A DNA stretch of 64,000 nucleotides. Origin: Acidobacteriota bacterium (GTDB taxonomy: Bacteria; Acidobacteriota; Holophagae; Acanthopleuribacterales; Acanthopleuribacteraceae). The notes below the pieces were generated by a model. The model had not been told where the DNA came from, ran no database searches, and saw only the letters and a program-made list of their open reading frames with translations. Below are positions 8,286 through 15,478 of the stretch, in pieces. The stretch covers positions 23,467 through 87,466 of the forward strand of contig PDUC01000034.1 in NCBI GenBank assembly GCA_002747255.1, written 5' to 3'. Within the stretch, counting starts at the first letter, position 1, and each line of letters starts with the position of its first letter. Both the position numbers and the translations under genes were made by a program.

Positions 8286-8915
8286 TCAATGCCTGTCTGA
8301 CCAGGCCTCTGGATCCACCGCCCAATGTTCCAGTAAGCTCCATTCCTCATCGTTAATGCGCGAAGTCTTCTTGGCAACACACAAAAGAGTTGCAAGGCTG
8401 CAGAGGCTGCTGTAGGGGATTTTCGCGTTTTGAAACCGCTCTTCGGCTATGCGAAGTCCGTATGAAAATATCGAGGCAACATGCAGAACCTGACCTCCGC
8501 ATTCTTGAATCGCCTGAGCCGCACTGATGGAGCTTCCTCCAGTTGAAATGAGATCTTCAATAAGCAGGACCTTTTTGTTTTCCGGACTGCATCCTTCTAT
8601 TTTATTCTTCCTTCCGTGTTTTTTTTCAGAAGAACGCACATAGATCATGGGGAGATCCAATGCATCTGCCAACCAGGCAGCGTGAGGAATGCCGGCTGTT
8701 GCCGTTCCGGCTATGATCTGAGGGTGCATGTTCCTTTCGTTGATTCTTTCCAAAAAGGCAGCAACAACCTGTTTTCTGCCCTTCACATGACTGATAATCG
8801 TACGATTATCGCAATAAATAGGGGACCTCAGTCCGCTGGCCCAGGTAAAAGGTTTTTTAGGAGACAACGTTACAGCTCCGAGTTTGAGCAGCATTTCAGC
8901 TATTTTCTTTTCCAT
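8286..8915 (-). CDS. pyrE: Orotate phosphoribosyltransferase
   Basis: 209 residues. It converts orotate and PRPP to OMP in the pyrimidine pathway. The PRPP-binding signature VLLIEDLISTGGSS is clear, as are the N-terminal FTWASGLRSPIYCDNR (orotate-side loop), AGTATAGIPHAA, and the RSSEKKHGRKNKIEG catalytic loop. The ATG at 8915 is chosen because AAGGAAGGA lies just upstream; an in-frame TTG extends the frame to 8954. A small ORF ends 1 base before this ATG and contains the ribosome-binding site, which suggests translational coupling. Confidence 0.93.
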   Translation of the reverse strand: MEKKIAEMLLKLGAVTLSPKKPFTWASGLRSPIYCDNRTIISHVKGRKQVVAAFLERINERNMHPQIIAGTATAGIPHAAWLADALDLPMIYVRSSEKKHGRKNKIEGCSPENKKVLLIEDLISTGGSSISAAQAIQECGGQVLHVASIFSYGLRIAEERFQNAKIPYSSLCSLATLLCVAKKTSRINDEEWSLLEHWAVDPEAWSDRH

Positions 8916-8916
8916 T

Positions 8917-9093
8917 TTATTCCTTCCTTTTTTGCCGTGTCTGAAGGTGTTCAACCGTTTGATCCCCTGGAAAACGAAATTCCCAGGCAGGTGTCTTTTC
9001 TGTGTTCAATTGATACAGGCTGACCTTATTTTCATTCGGTGTGACATCCCGTCCTTTTTTGTCGAGAATCTTTTCAATCAGATCCTGTGTCAT
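8917..9093 (-). CDS. Small ORF (58 residues) directly upstream of pyrE
   Basis: An ATG at 9093 opens a 58-codon frame, MTQDLIEKILDKKGRDVTPN..., ending KRKE and a TAA that is separated from the pyrE ATG by a single base. The protein is charged and hydrophilic and has no pyrimidine-codon run, so a classic attenuator peptide is not obvious. A weak GCGGA lies before its ATG. The close junction and plausible codon use favour a real gene co-transcribed with pyrE. No function is recognised. It is too short for many gene-calling thresholds and could be missed. Confidence 0.5.
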   Translation of the reverse strand: MTQDLIEKILDKKGRDVTPNENKVSLYQLNTEKTPAWEFRFPGDQTVEHLQTRQKRKE

Positions 9094-9206
9094 TGAAATT
9101 TCCGCTCGCAGTTAAAACCGCAAATAGAATCCGATTCAAAGCTCCAGTTGAAAAAAAGTCTTCAATCTACGACCAAATATCACGATAATAATTCTAGGAG
9201 GTAATC

Positions 9207-9818
9207 ATGACCAGAACAAGCTTATTAGTTGTAATGTTGTTTTTCGGCATTTCCGCCTTTGCTCAGTTCAGTTTCAATCTCGGTGCTACATCGGACTTTG
9301 TCTGGCGCGGCGTGACGCAGACAGAAGAAGATCCTGCTTTGCAAGGCGGGGTTGACTATGCTCATGCTTCGGGCTTTTATGCGGGAGCCTGGGCATCCAA
9401 TGTGTCTTTTGATGGTGATTCAGATGTTGAGGTTGATTTCTACCTGGGAACCGTCATCCCTCTACCCAGCAACCTGAAGCTGGATTTGGGTTATGTGCGA
9501 TATGAATACTTTGATCTCGACGGTATCGATGAAGCCTATCTGGGTTTGTCTTATAACAACTTGCAAATCAAGTATTGCAGAGGTTTTGAAGTAAAATCAG
9601 ACTATCTTGAAACAAGTCTGGAAGTTCCCTTGGCCAATGAATTTGAACTCGGTTTTCATGTGGGGTATTTCGATGATGGTTCAGACTACCTCAACTGGAA
9701 GGCTTCCATCTCCAGGCCCTGGAAAGGCTTTGAATTTGAATTGGCATTCACTGATACGGACCTGCAAACGGATAATGCCGATGCTCGACTTGCATTAACA
9801 GTCATTAAAAGATGGTGA
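9207..9818 (+). CDS. TorF-family putative porin (TIGR02001-like)
   Basis: 203 residues with a signal peptide (MTRTSLLVVMLFFGISAFAQ) and a perfect AGGAGG 6 bases before the ATG. The mature part begins FSFNLGATSDFVWRGVTQTEEDPALQGGVDY, which is the hallmark of the TIGR02001/TorF outer-membrane family (SDY/FVWRGxTQT...PAxQGGxDY). Alternating strands end in an aromatic C-terminus (IKRW), as expected for BAM-inserted barrels. The family is a small outer-membrane beta barrel of uncertain substrate. It lies divergent from the pyrE pair. Confidence 0.87.
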   Translation: MTRTSLLVVMLFFGISAFAQFSFNLGATSDFVWRGVTQTEEDPALQGGVDYAHASGFYAGAWASNVSFDGDSDVEVDFYLGTVIPLPSNLKLDLGYVRYEYFDLDGIDEAYLGLSYNNLQIKYCRGFEVKSDYLETSLEVPLANEFELGFHVGYFDDGSDYLNWKASISRPWKGFEFELAFTDTDLQTDNADARLALTVIKRW

Positions 9819-9978
9819 TCCAATCCACTTTGACTTTGGCTAACTTGTGTCTATCCACTGAAAAAGACTTAAACAGAGTCCCCTTCTCGCCCATAATGTA
9901 ACAACGGACGTAAAAGGAACCCTGCTTTGTGAATGACTACCTGCTCATCCTTTTACAAACAGGCACCTGTGACAAAGG

Positions 9979-10413
9979 CTATGAAACCATCGCCTTTAAA
10001 ATGTCAGACCGCCTTATGAGACCCACTAATCGGCCTTCCTCGACTACGAGAAGCTTTTTGTAGGGCAGTTGCATAAAAAGATGGGAAGCTTTGTAAAGCC
10101 CGATGTCCGGTCCTACTGTCGTTAAAGCTTCACGACTGGTCATGTAATTTTCAACAACGCCGGCTCTGCGACTGTTGTGATACAAATTAAGGGCAACACA
10201 CTTCAAGCAATCCCTTTCTGAAAGGAAGCCTGTCAAAAAACCGTCCTCATCGACAACCGGCGCTCCAGAAATACCGAATTGGATCAGCGTATTCATGGCA
10301 TAGTAAATTTCATCACTTGTTTTAAATACTACCGGAGTATCTACCATGTGCTCTCTGACAAGAGGGTGTTCTTTCACTTCGGGCTCTACTTTTTCCATAA
10401 AACTCATCACCAT
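9979..10413 (-). CDS. CBS-domain pair protein
   Basis: 144 residues from the ATG at 10413, preceded by AAGGAG with 7-base spacing; an in-frame extension to 10467 has no ribosome-binding site. There are two CBS motifs: the first around DTPVVFKTSDEIYYAMNTLIQFGISGAPVVDEDGFLTGFLSERDCLK, the second ending LPYKKLLVVEEGRLVGLIRRSDILK. CBS pairs bind adenine nucleotides and regulate attached or partner proteins. Here there is no attached domain, so it is probably a free regulatory module. The target is unknown. Confidence 0.85.
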   Translation of the reverse strand: MVMSFMEKVEPEVKEHPLVREHMVDTPVVFKTSDEIYYAMNTLIQFGISGAPVVDEDGFLTGFLSERDCLKCVALNLYHNSRRAGVVENYMTSREALTTVGPDIGLYKASHLFMQLPYKKLLVVEEGRLVGLIRRSDILKAMVS

Positions 10414-10446
10414 AACCAAACTCCTTTTTTTACTAGCTTGAGAGAT

Positions 10447-10475
10447 ACGATAGCATAATATATACAATAATTCAA
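10447..10475 (-). promoter_or_regulatory. Candidate promoter for the CBS gene
   Basis: On the minus strand TTGAAT (10475-10470) and TATCGT (10452-10447) are 17 bases apart, 34 bases upstream of the CBS ATG, in a very AT-rich block (10447-10590). The match is moderate. Confidence 0.4.
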
Positions 10476-10976
10476 TGTTTTTATTTTTTGTAAAGTTTTA
10501 TTTGTTTATAATTCATTGTAATTAAAACATGTTATAAATTTTTTAATTTACCATTTATTAAATAATGTTTTGTTTTTTATGTATTTGGGGAGCGGGATGT
10601 AACGTATCAAAGAACAAGGGTTCTCACAGAGAGAAGATGGAGGGGCGAGCCAATTTCAACACCTGAGGCCAATGGTCCTGGGTCTGTAGTTCTTTTCAGG
10701 TTAAGCAAACAGCCCAATGAAATGTCCATGGAGCTTCAACAGCCGGAAGTCGTGAGTTTCAAGCTGGAAAAAGCGGTCGGCAAGAGTTAGAATGCAGGGC
10801 GTTAGCTGGTTTGTGTGAGCCGATGCCAATAAAGAGGAACGACGGGTCGGTTTGAGCGTGTTGATAGGTTGAGCGTCATCTCAGACTTTCAGACGTGAGG
10901 CATCTTTTTAGATCGTCACTTGCGTTCTGCGGCTTGTCACCAGCTGCGATCGAACAGATTGAAAGGAAATAGTGTC
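10476..10976. other. Long intergenic stretch without a recognised gene
   Basis: The left third (to about 10590) is extremely AT-rich. The rest is of ordinary composition and contains no convincing reading frame, tRNA, or conserved RNA that I recognise. It should contain the promoter of the epimerase gene to its right. Confidence 0.5.
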
Positions 10977-11945
10977 ATGCGAATTTTTGTTACGGGTATG
11001 GCTGGCTTTATCGGTTACCACTGCAGTCGGAAACTGCTTGAGAGTGGGCACAGGGTGATGGGCATTGACAATCTCAACCCTTATTATCTTCCCATTTTGA
11101 AGGAACGACGCCTTCAGGAATTGAAAAACCTCAATCCCTCTCCTGAATTTGTCAAAGGTGACCTGTGCGACAAACAACTCCTGAATGATGTTTTTTCTGA
11201 GTTTCAGCCCCAGGCAGTCCTTCACCTGGCAGCTCAGGCCGGCGTTCGCTACTCCATTCAGAACCCGCAAACCTACATTGACTCCAATATACAGGGAACC
11301 CAGAACATACTGGAAGCCTGCAGACATCACAAAACGCCCAGGCTTGTTTTTGCCTCATCGAGCAGTGTTTATGGGTTAAACAAAAAGATCCCATTTTCAG
11401 AAACAGATCAAACCGATTCACCAGCGGCACTCTACGGTGCCACAAAGAAGGCCAACGAGCTTATGGCTCATTCCTATTCACACCTTTATGGAATACAGTG
11501 CATTGGCTTGCGCTTCTTTACCGTTTACGGCCCATGGGGCCGACCCGATATGGCTTTGTGGCTTTTCACACAAGCTATTCAGAACAGTGAGCCCATTCAA
11601 GTATTCAACCGAGGTGACATGTATCGGGATTTCACCTACATCGATGATATCGTTCAGGGTACACTGGCCTGCCTTTGGGCAGAGGGCTTGAGTTCTTTTG
11701 AAGTATTCAACCTCGGAAACCATCGCTCGGAACACTTAGGTCATTTAATTCAGATTGTTGAAAAAGAGATGGGAGCCGGAGCGGAGAAAATCATGCTGCC
11801 AATGCAAGATGGAGATGTGCAGAAAACCTTTGCGGACATCTCAAAAGCACAAAAGTACCTCAACTTTGAGCCGTACACCGACATTCAAAGCGGTGTCCCG
11901 AAATTCATCGAATGGTTTAAAAAGCATCCGGAATTTCACAAATAA
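10977..11945 (+). CDS. NAD-dependent epimerase/dehydratase, UDP-glucuronate 4-epimerase-like
   Basis: 322 residues from the ATG at 10977, with AAAGGA 9 bases upstream. It is an extended short-chain dehydrogenase: the Rossmann motif GMAGFIG is at residues 7-13, SSSVYG contains the catalytic Ser region, and YGATK gives Tyr153 and Lys157. Segments such as HLAAQAGVRYSIQNPQTYIDSNI and LRFFTVYGPWGRPDMAL closely fit UDP-glucuronate 4-epimerases (CapI/GAE type). Such enzymes supply UDP-galacturonate for capsule or LPS. It stands alone, with no other sugar genes beside it, so the exact substrate remains inferred. Confidence 0.88.
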   Translation: MRIFVTGMAGFIGYHCSRKLLESGHRVMGIDNLNPYYLPILKERRLQELKNLNPSPEFVKGDLCDKQLLNDVFSEFQPQAVLHLAAQAGVRYSIQNPQTYIDSNIQGTQNILEACRHHKTPRLVFASSSSVYGLNKKIPFSETDQTDSPAALYGATKKANELMAHSYSHLYGIQCIGLRFFTVYGPWGRPDMALWLFTQAIQNSEPIQVFNRGDMYRDFTYIDDIVQGTLACLWAEGLSSFEVFNLGNHRSEHLGHLIQIVEKEMGAGAEKIMLPMQDGDVQKTFADISKAQKYLNFEPYTDIQSGVPKFIEWFKKHPEFHK

Positions 11946-12054
11946 GAGAAAGACTCTGAAGAAAACGCTCTTTTCCACCATGCGTGCATAAGAGAGGTTC
12001 ATCTAATGCGGGATGGTGGATACCGACAACCTAAAAGGAACACAAGGAACCCGG

Positions 12055-12489
12055 CTACAGATCTGACAAGTAGATTTGATGTTCAGGAAAGAGTGTTCTC
12101 CTTTTTCCGGAGGAGCCTTCGCTCTTGAACAGAATGTAGATCAGCAGGAAGCGATGTGGTTGCTGATGCCATTTTTTTGATTGCAAATAGGTCTCTCCTG
12201 CGTTCAACAGGCGCTGTTTCTGATCGTGCCGAACCAGCTCGTGAATTCTTCTCGGTTCACCTGCGGGTTTGCGAGCTTTGACCTCCACGACAACAACCTC
12301 TCTGGCATTGCACATCACCAGATCGATTTCTGATTTCCCTTGATGGATATTTCTGGCAACGAGATAGTATCCCTTTCTCCTTAAATATCTGATAGCCAGA
12401 TATTCACCCTGCCTGCCAAGAGAAGGCAGCCAAAACGGAAAAGGCATAAGCCATCCGCCGAGCTTTGAAAAAAGACGAAACAAGCTCAA
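12055..12489 (-). CDS. yraN: UPF0102/YraN family nuclease-fold protein
   Basis: 144 residues if it begins at the TTG at 12489; an ATG at 12447 (MPFPFWLPSLGRQGEYLA) is a credible alternative and would give 130 residues. The family pattern is clear: GRQGEYLAIRYLRRKGYYLVARN, then EIDLVM and VVVVEVKARK, which form a restriction-endonuclease-like D/E-ExK site. YraN proteins are widespread; their role in DNA or RNA handling is not settled. It is the last gene of the rnc-pseudouridine synthase-cmk-yraN operon, 7 bases after cmk. Confidence 0.85.
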   Translation of the reverse strand: MSLFRLFSKLGGWLMPFPFWLPSLGRQGEYLAIRYLRRKGYYLVARNIHQGKSEIDLVMCNAREVVVVEVKARKPAGEPRRIHELVRHDQKQRLLNAGETYLQSKKWHQQPHRFLLIYILFKSEGSSGKRRTLFPEHQIYLSDL

Positions 12490-12496
12490 TTCAGGC

Positions 12497-13162
12497 TCAG
12501 GACAAACGCGCCACGGCTTCCTTGTGGATTTGTTCCACTACTTCAGACTGAGTCAAGTTCGAAGTATCGAAAAGCCAGGCGTCATTGGCGGCCTTCAGGG
12601 GAGCACAACTTCTTGTGGAATCGTAAAGGTCCCTTCTTCGCAGGTCTGCTACCAGTTCTTCTTCGGTCATCGGAGAGTCCGGACCTCCAAGTTGAAGCCA
12701 CCTTCGGTGAGCACGCACTTCCGGGCTTGCTTTCAGAAACACTTTCAAAAAGGCATTTGGGAATACCACCGTTCCGATATCTCTGCCGTCAACGATACAG
12801 GGGTTCAAGCTTCCGATGGCTTGCTGCATAGAGGTCAACACTTTTCTTACCTCCGGCTCAGCGGCCACTCTGGATACCGTGGCAGTAACTTCCCTGCTTC
12901 TTATTTCCCTGGAGATATCGCGTTCATTCATGGTGATGGAAGAACCATCTATGTGGAGCTTCAGGGATTGAAGCCATTGCGCACTGCTTAACAGGACTTC
13001 ACGAGAACCCGCCTGGAGCCATGACCAGGTAATCGCGCGGTACATAGCTCCCGTATCCAGGTAAAACCAACCTTCCATGAGGCTGGCCAGGTCTTTGGCT
13101 ACCGAGCTCTTCCCGACACCGCCTGGACCATCGATGGCAATGACTTTAACCTTTGCGATCAT
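12497..13162 (-). CDS. cmk: Cytidylate kinase
   Basis: 221 residues. It phosphorylates CMP and dCMP with ATP. The P-loop DGPGGVGKSSVAKDLA is at about residues 11-26, followed by YLDTGAMYRAITW, the conserved DGRDIGTVVFPNA, and RRxxDxxDSTRSCAPLKAA in the C-terminal NMP-binding part. All are standard for Cmk, and the length fits. It overlaps the upstream pseudouridine synthase gene by 17 bases, so translation is coupled. Confidence 0.94.
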   Translation of the reverse strand: MIAKVKVIAIDGPGGVGKSSVAKDLASLMEGWFYLDTGAMYRAITWSWLQAGSREVLLSSAQWLQSLKLHIDGSSITMNERDISREIRSREVTATVSRVAAEPEVRKVLTSMQQAIGSLNPCIVDGRDIGTVVFPNAFLKVFLKASPEVRAHRRWLQLGGPDSPMTEEELVADLRRRDLYDSTRSCAPLKAANDAWLFDTSNLTQSEVVEQIHKEAVARLS

Positions 13163-14267
13163 AACTCTTTCTCACCTTGTCTTGACGGAAAGAGCCCGCC
13201 TTCCCGCCTGAGCCTCTGCTCCTTCGACCTTCTTTCCACGAAGTTTTCTTGTCTCTGTCACTCCAGCTCTTTCTTCTGGAATCTCTTCTCTGGCCCTGAG
13301 AACCGGATCCCGAGTTATCATCCATGTAGCGCGATGAACGCTTTCTATCGGATCTTTCCTGTCGGCCTTCCTTGCCAAAGTCCTTGCGATTCCGTCGGCT
13401 CACATCGGATGCTCTCTTGTCTGAAAAAGACCTTCCTGCTTTGGGCTTCCTGTTTTTCGATGTGCGTGGAGCCCTGGTTTTCTTTGTCTCGTCAGGTACT
13501 TCAACGCCAATCTTCTTTAAAACCCGGTGGGCCGAGATAGGCCTGAGCGGTTCCACATCGCCCCTTTTTAATCGATCGATCTCTATTTGGTTGAGAACCC
13601 TGAACTGACCCACTTCAATATTGCTTAACGAAAGAAACGCGAACCCTATTCGCCGCAGCTTGGAAACGGGATGGCCAACCGATTCAAACATGTTTTTGAT
13701 TTGGTGGTTTTTCCCTTCTCTTAATTCCACAGTCAGCCAGGAATTGTTACCCTTTTTTAGCAGCTTAACCTTGCATGAACCGTATCTCATGCCATCAACT
13801 GTTACACCCTTTTCCAGACGCGCGAGATCTTTTGCGTCTGGCGCTCCTGCCACTTTGACCAAATAGGTTTTTGGACACTTTGCCGAAGGGTGTGTCAGTT
13901 TGTTGGCCAACTCACCATCGTTTGTCATCAACAAAGCGCCCTCGGTGTTGATATCCAACCTGCCCACAGGAAACAACCGCTCCTGGACTGGTTTCATCAA
14001 ATCGGCAACCGTAACGCGCTCTTCGGGATCTGAAACAGTGGAAACCACACCTTTTGGCTTGTTCAACAGAATGTAAGTAAACTCATTTGCAACCTGGATC
14101 AGTTTCCCGTTCACCTTTATGTGATCCTTTTCGGCATCAGCCAGAAACCCTTGTTCACTGATAACCTGACCGTTGACTTTGACTCTTCCTTCATCGATCC
14201 ATTTTTCTGCCTGCCTTCGAGAGGCTAATCCAGCCCGGGCAATGATCTTTTGTAATCGCTCTTTCAT
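13146..14267 (-). CDS. RsuA/RluB-type pseudouridine synthase with a long basic tail
   Basis: 373 residues. The S4 RNA-binding domain is at the N-terminus (RLQKIIARAGLASRRQAEKWIDEGRVKVNG). The catalytic domain follows, with GRLDINTEGALLMTNDGELAN containing the catalytic Asp. The conserved EGKNHQIKNMFESVGHPV also marks the RsuA/RluB/E/F family, which modifies rRNA. After about residue 250 a strongly basic, Ser/Arg/Gly/Lys-rich and probably disordered tail of about 120 residues is added, which likely strengthens RNA contact. Its ATG lies 1 base after the rnc stop, with AGAGAG as ribosome-binding site. RluB is the likeliest role. Confidence 0.9.
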   Translation of the reverse strand: MKERLQKIIARAGLASRRQAEKWIDEGRVKVNGQVISEQGFLADAEKDHIKVNGKLIQVANEFTYILLNKPKGVVSTVSDPEERVTVADLMKPVQERLFPVGRLDINTEGALLMTNDGELANKLTHPSAKCPKTYLVKVAGAPDAKDLARLEKGVTVDGMRYGSCKVKLLKKGNNSWLTVELREGKNHQIKNMFESVGHPVSKLRRIGFAFLSLSNIEVGQFRVLNQIEIDRLKRGDVEPLRPISAHRVLKKIGVEVPDETKKTRAPRTSKNRKPKAGRSFSDKRASDVSRRNRKDFGKEGRQERSDRKRSSRYMDDNSGSGSQGQRRDSRRKSWSDRDKKTSWKEGRRSRGSGGKAGSFRQDKVRKSYDRKG

Positions 14268-14268
14268 T

Positions 14269-14982
14269 TTATGATCTCTCTTTTTTATTTCTACTCTCTA
14301 TTTTTTCCCAAAAACGCTCGTCAGCCAAGGCTTTTCTGGCGCTTTCCTGCTGTGCCCTTTTTTTTGATGTGCCTTTACCAATGGGCCCTTTTACCTCTCC
14401 CACCATGAGCTCAAACTGGAACACTCTCTTGTGTTCAGGACCTGTAATGTTTTTAATTTTGTATTCCGGAAAGCCCAACCCCATTTCTTGTGTTTTTTCC
14501 TGTAACAGGGACTTGAAGTCCTGATCATTTTTCAACACCAACAGTTCCTGCTCCAGCTCCGGCTCAAATAAACGCCAGATTAACTGTTGTGCATGGGTAA
14601 ACCCGCCATCTCTCTCAACAGCTGCAATCAGAGCTTCAACTGCATCCGATAAAATAGAAGGTTTGGACTTTCCTCCTGAACGCAGCTCTCCCTTACCGAG
14701 ATTTAAAAGAGAACCCAAACCCAGTTCAAGCGCTTTCTTGGCCAGTGTTTCTTCTGAAACCAGGGCTGATTTTTGTTTGGATAAAACACCCTCATCGGCA
14801 TCGGGATGGTGAGAAAACAGCCATTCGGAGATAACAAACCCCAATATGGCATCCCCCAGGAATTCAAGCCGCTCATTATGGGGTTTCCCCTTTTCATATC
14901 CATACGACGAATGGGTAAGGGCCTGTTTTAAAACCTCTCTGTTCTTGAATTGATATTTTATTCTCTGTTCCAGTTTATTCAT
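14269..14982 (-). CDS. rnc: Ribonuclease III
   Basis: 237 residues from the ATG at 14982; a GTG at 15003 would add seven residues. The RNase III signature HNERLEFLGDAILGFVISEWLF holds the catalytic Glu and Asp. The second acidic cluster is SDAVEALIAAVERDGG. A C-terminal double-stranded RNA-binding domain is seen in DFKSLLQEKTQEMGLGFPEYKI...GKGTSKKRAQQESARKAL. It processes rRNA precursors and structured mRNAs. It is the first gene of an RNA-metabolism operon with the pseudouridine synthase, cmk and yraN. Confidence 0.94.
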   Translation of the reverse strand: MNKLEQRIKYQFKNREVLKQALTHSSYGYEKGKPHNERLEFLGDAILGFVISEWLFSHHPDADEGVLSKQKSALVSEETLAKKALELGLGSLLNLGKGELRSGGKSKPSILSDAVEALIAAVERDGGFTHAQQLIWRLFEPELEQELLVLKNDQDFKSLLQEKTQEMGLGFPEYKIKNITGPEHKRVFQFELMVGEVKGPIGKGTSKKRAQQESARKALADERFWEKIESRNKKERS

Positions 14983-15275
14983 TTTCGACCAGCCAACCGA
15001 CACTATAAAGCATTATCAAGCAACCAAACGCGCAATTCTAGGTATTTTGTGACACTCTGTCCAGTTTTTTCTTGTCAACGCGGACCACAACTCCAAGAGA
15101 CATGGGGAACAGACTCTCAATAACTTTGTTTAAAACGCGGTTTCAGTCAATATTTGCCACAAGATATAGAGGAGGTTAATCTCATAACCACAACTGATAC
15201 GGTGTCTTTGCTCTTTTGAGCCAGAGAGGTTGACGACTGTTCAATAATTACTTCTGTCAGGCTGTTTAATTGTAG

Positions 15276-15304
15276 TTGGAACTTGTAAAAGGTGTTGATA
15301 TAAT
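15276..15304 (+). promoter_or_regulatory. Promoter of rpsA
   Basis: TTGGAA (15276-15281), a 17-base spacer and a perfect TATAAT (15299-15304) preceded by TGA, an extended -10. It lies 175 bases upstream of the chosen rpsA ATG, leaving a long leader. Part of the leader (about 15308-15350) can pair through GGTGC and GCACC. No known S1 autoregulatory element is recognised. The stretch 14983-15275 shows nothing else. Confidence 0.75.
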
Positions 15305-15478
15305 ACCAGCTTGGTGCGTTTTGGAAGGCATTTTAGCCCTGGCACCAGTCAAGTTGCCGATGGGGATGATCGGTAATTGGTACAGGGTTGGGAGCAAAGC
15401 GCGGCCATCAAAAAAAACATGAGCCGCAACGAACAAAAATCACAAGAATACACAATGAAACCGGAGGAACAACCAACC

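Noticed and set aside
11974-12020. TCCACCAT/ATGGTGGA inverted repeat between epimerase and yraN genes
   Set aside because: Loop of 31 bases and no T-run; not convincing as a terminator or operator.
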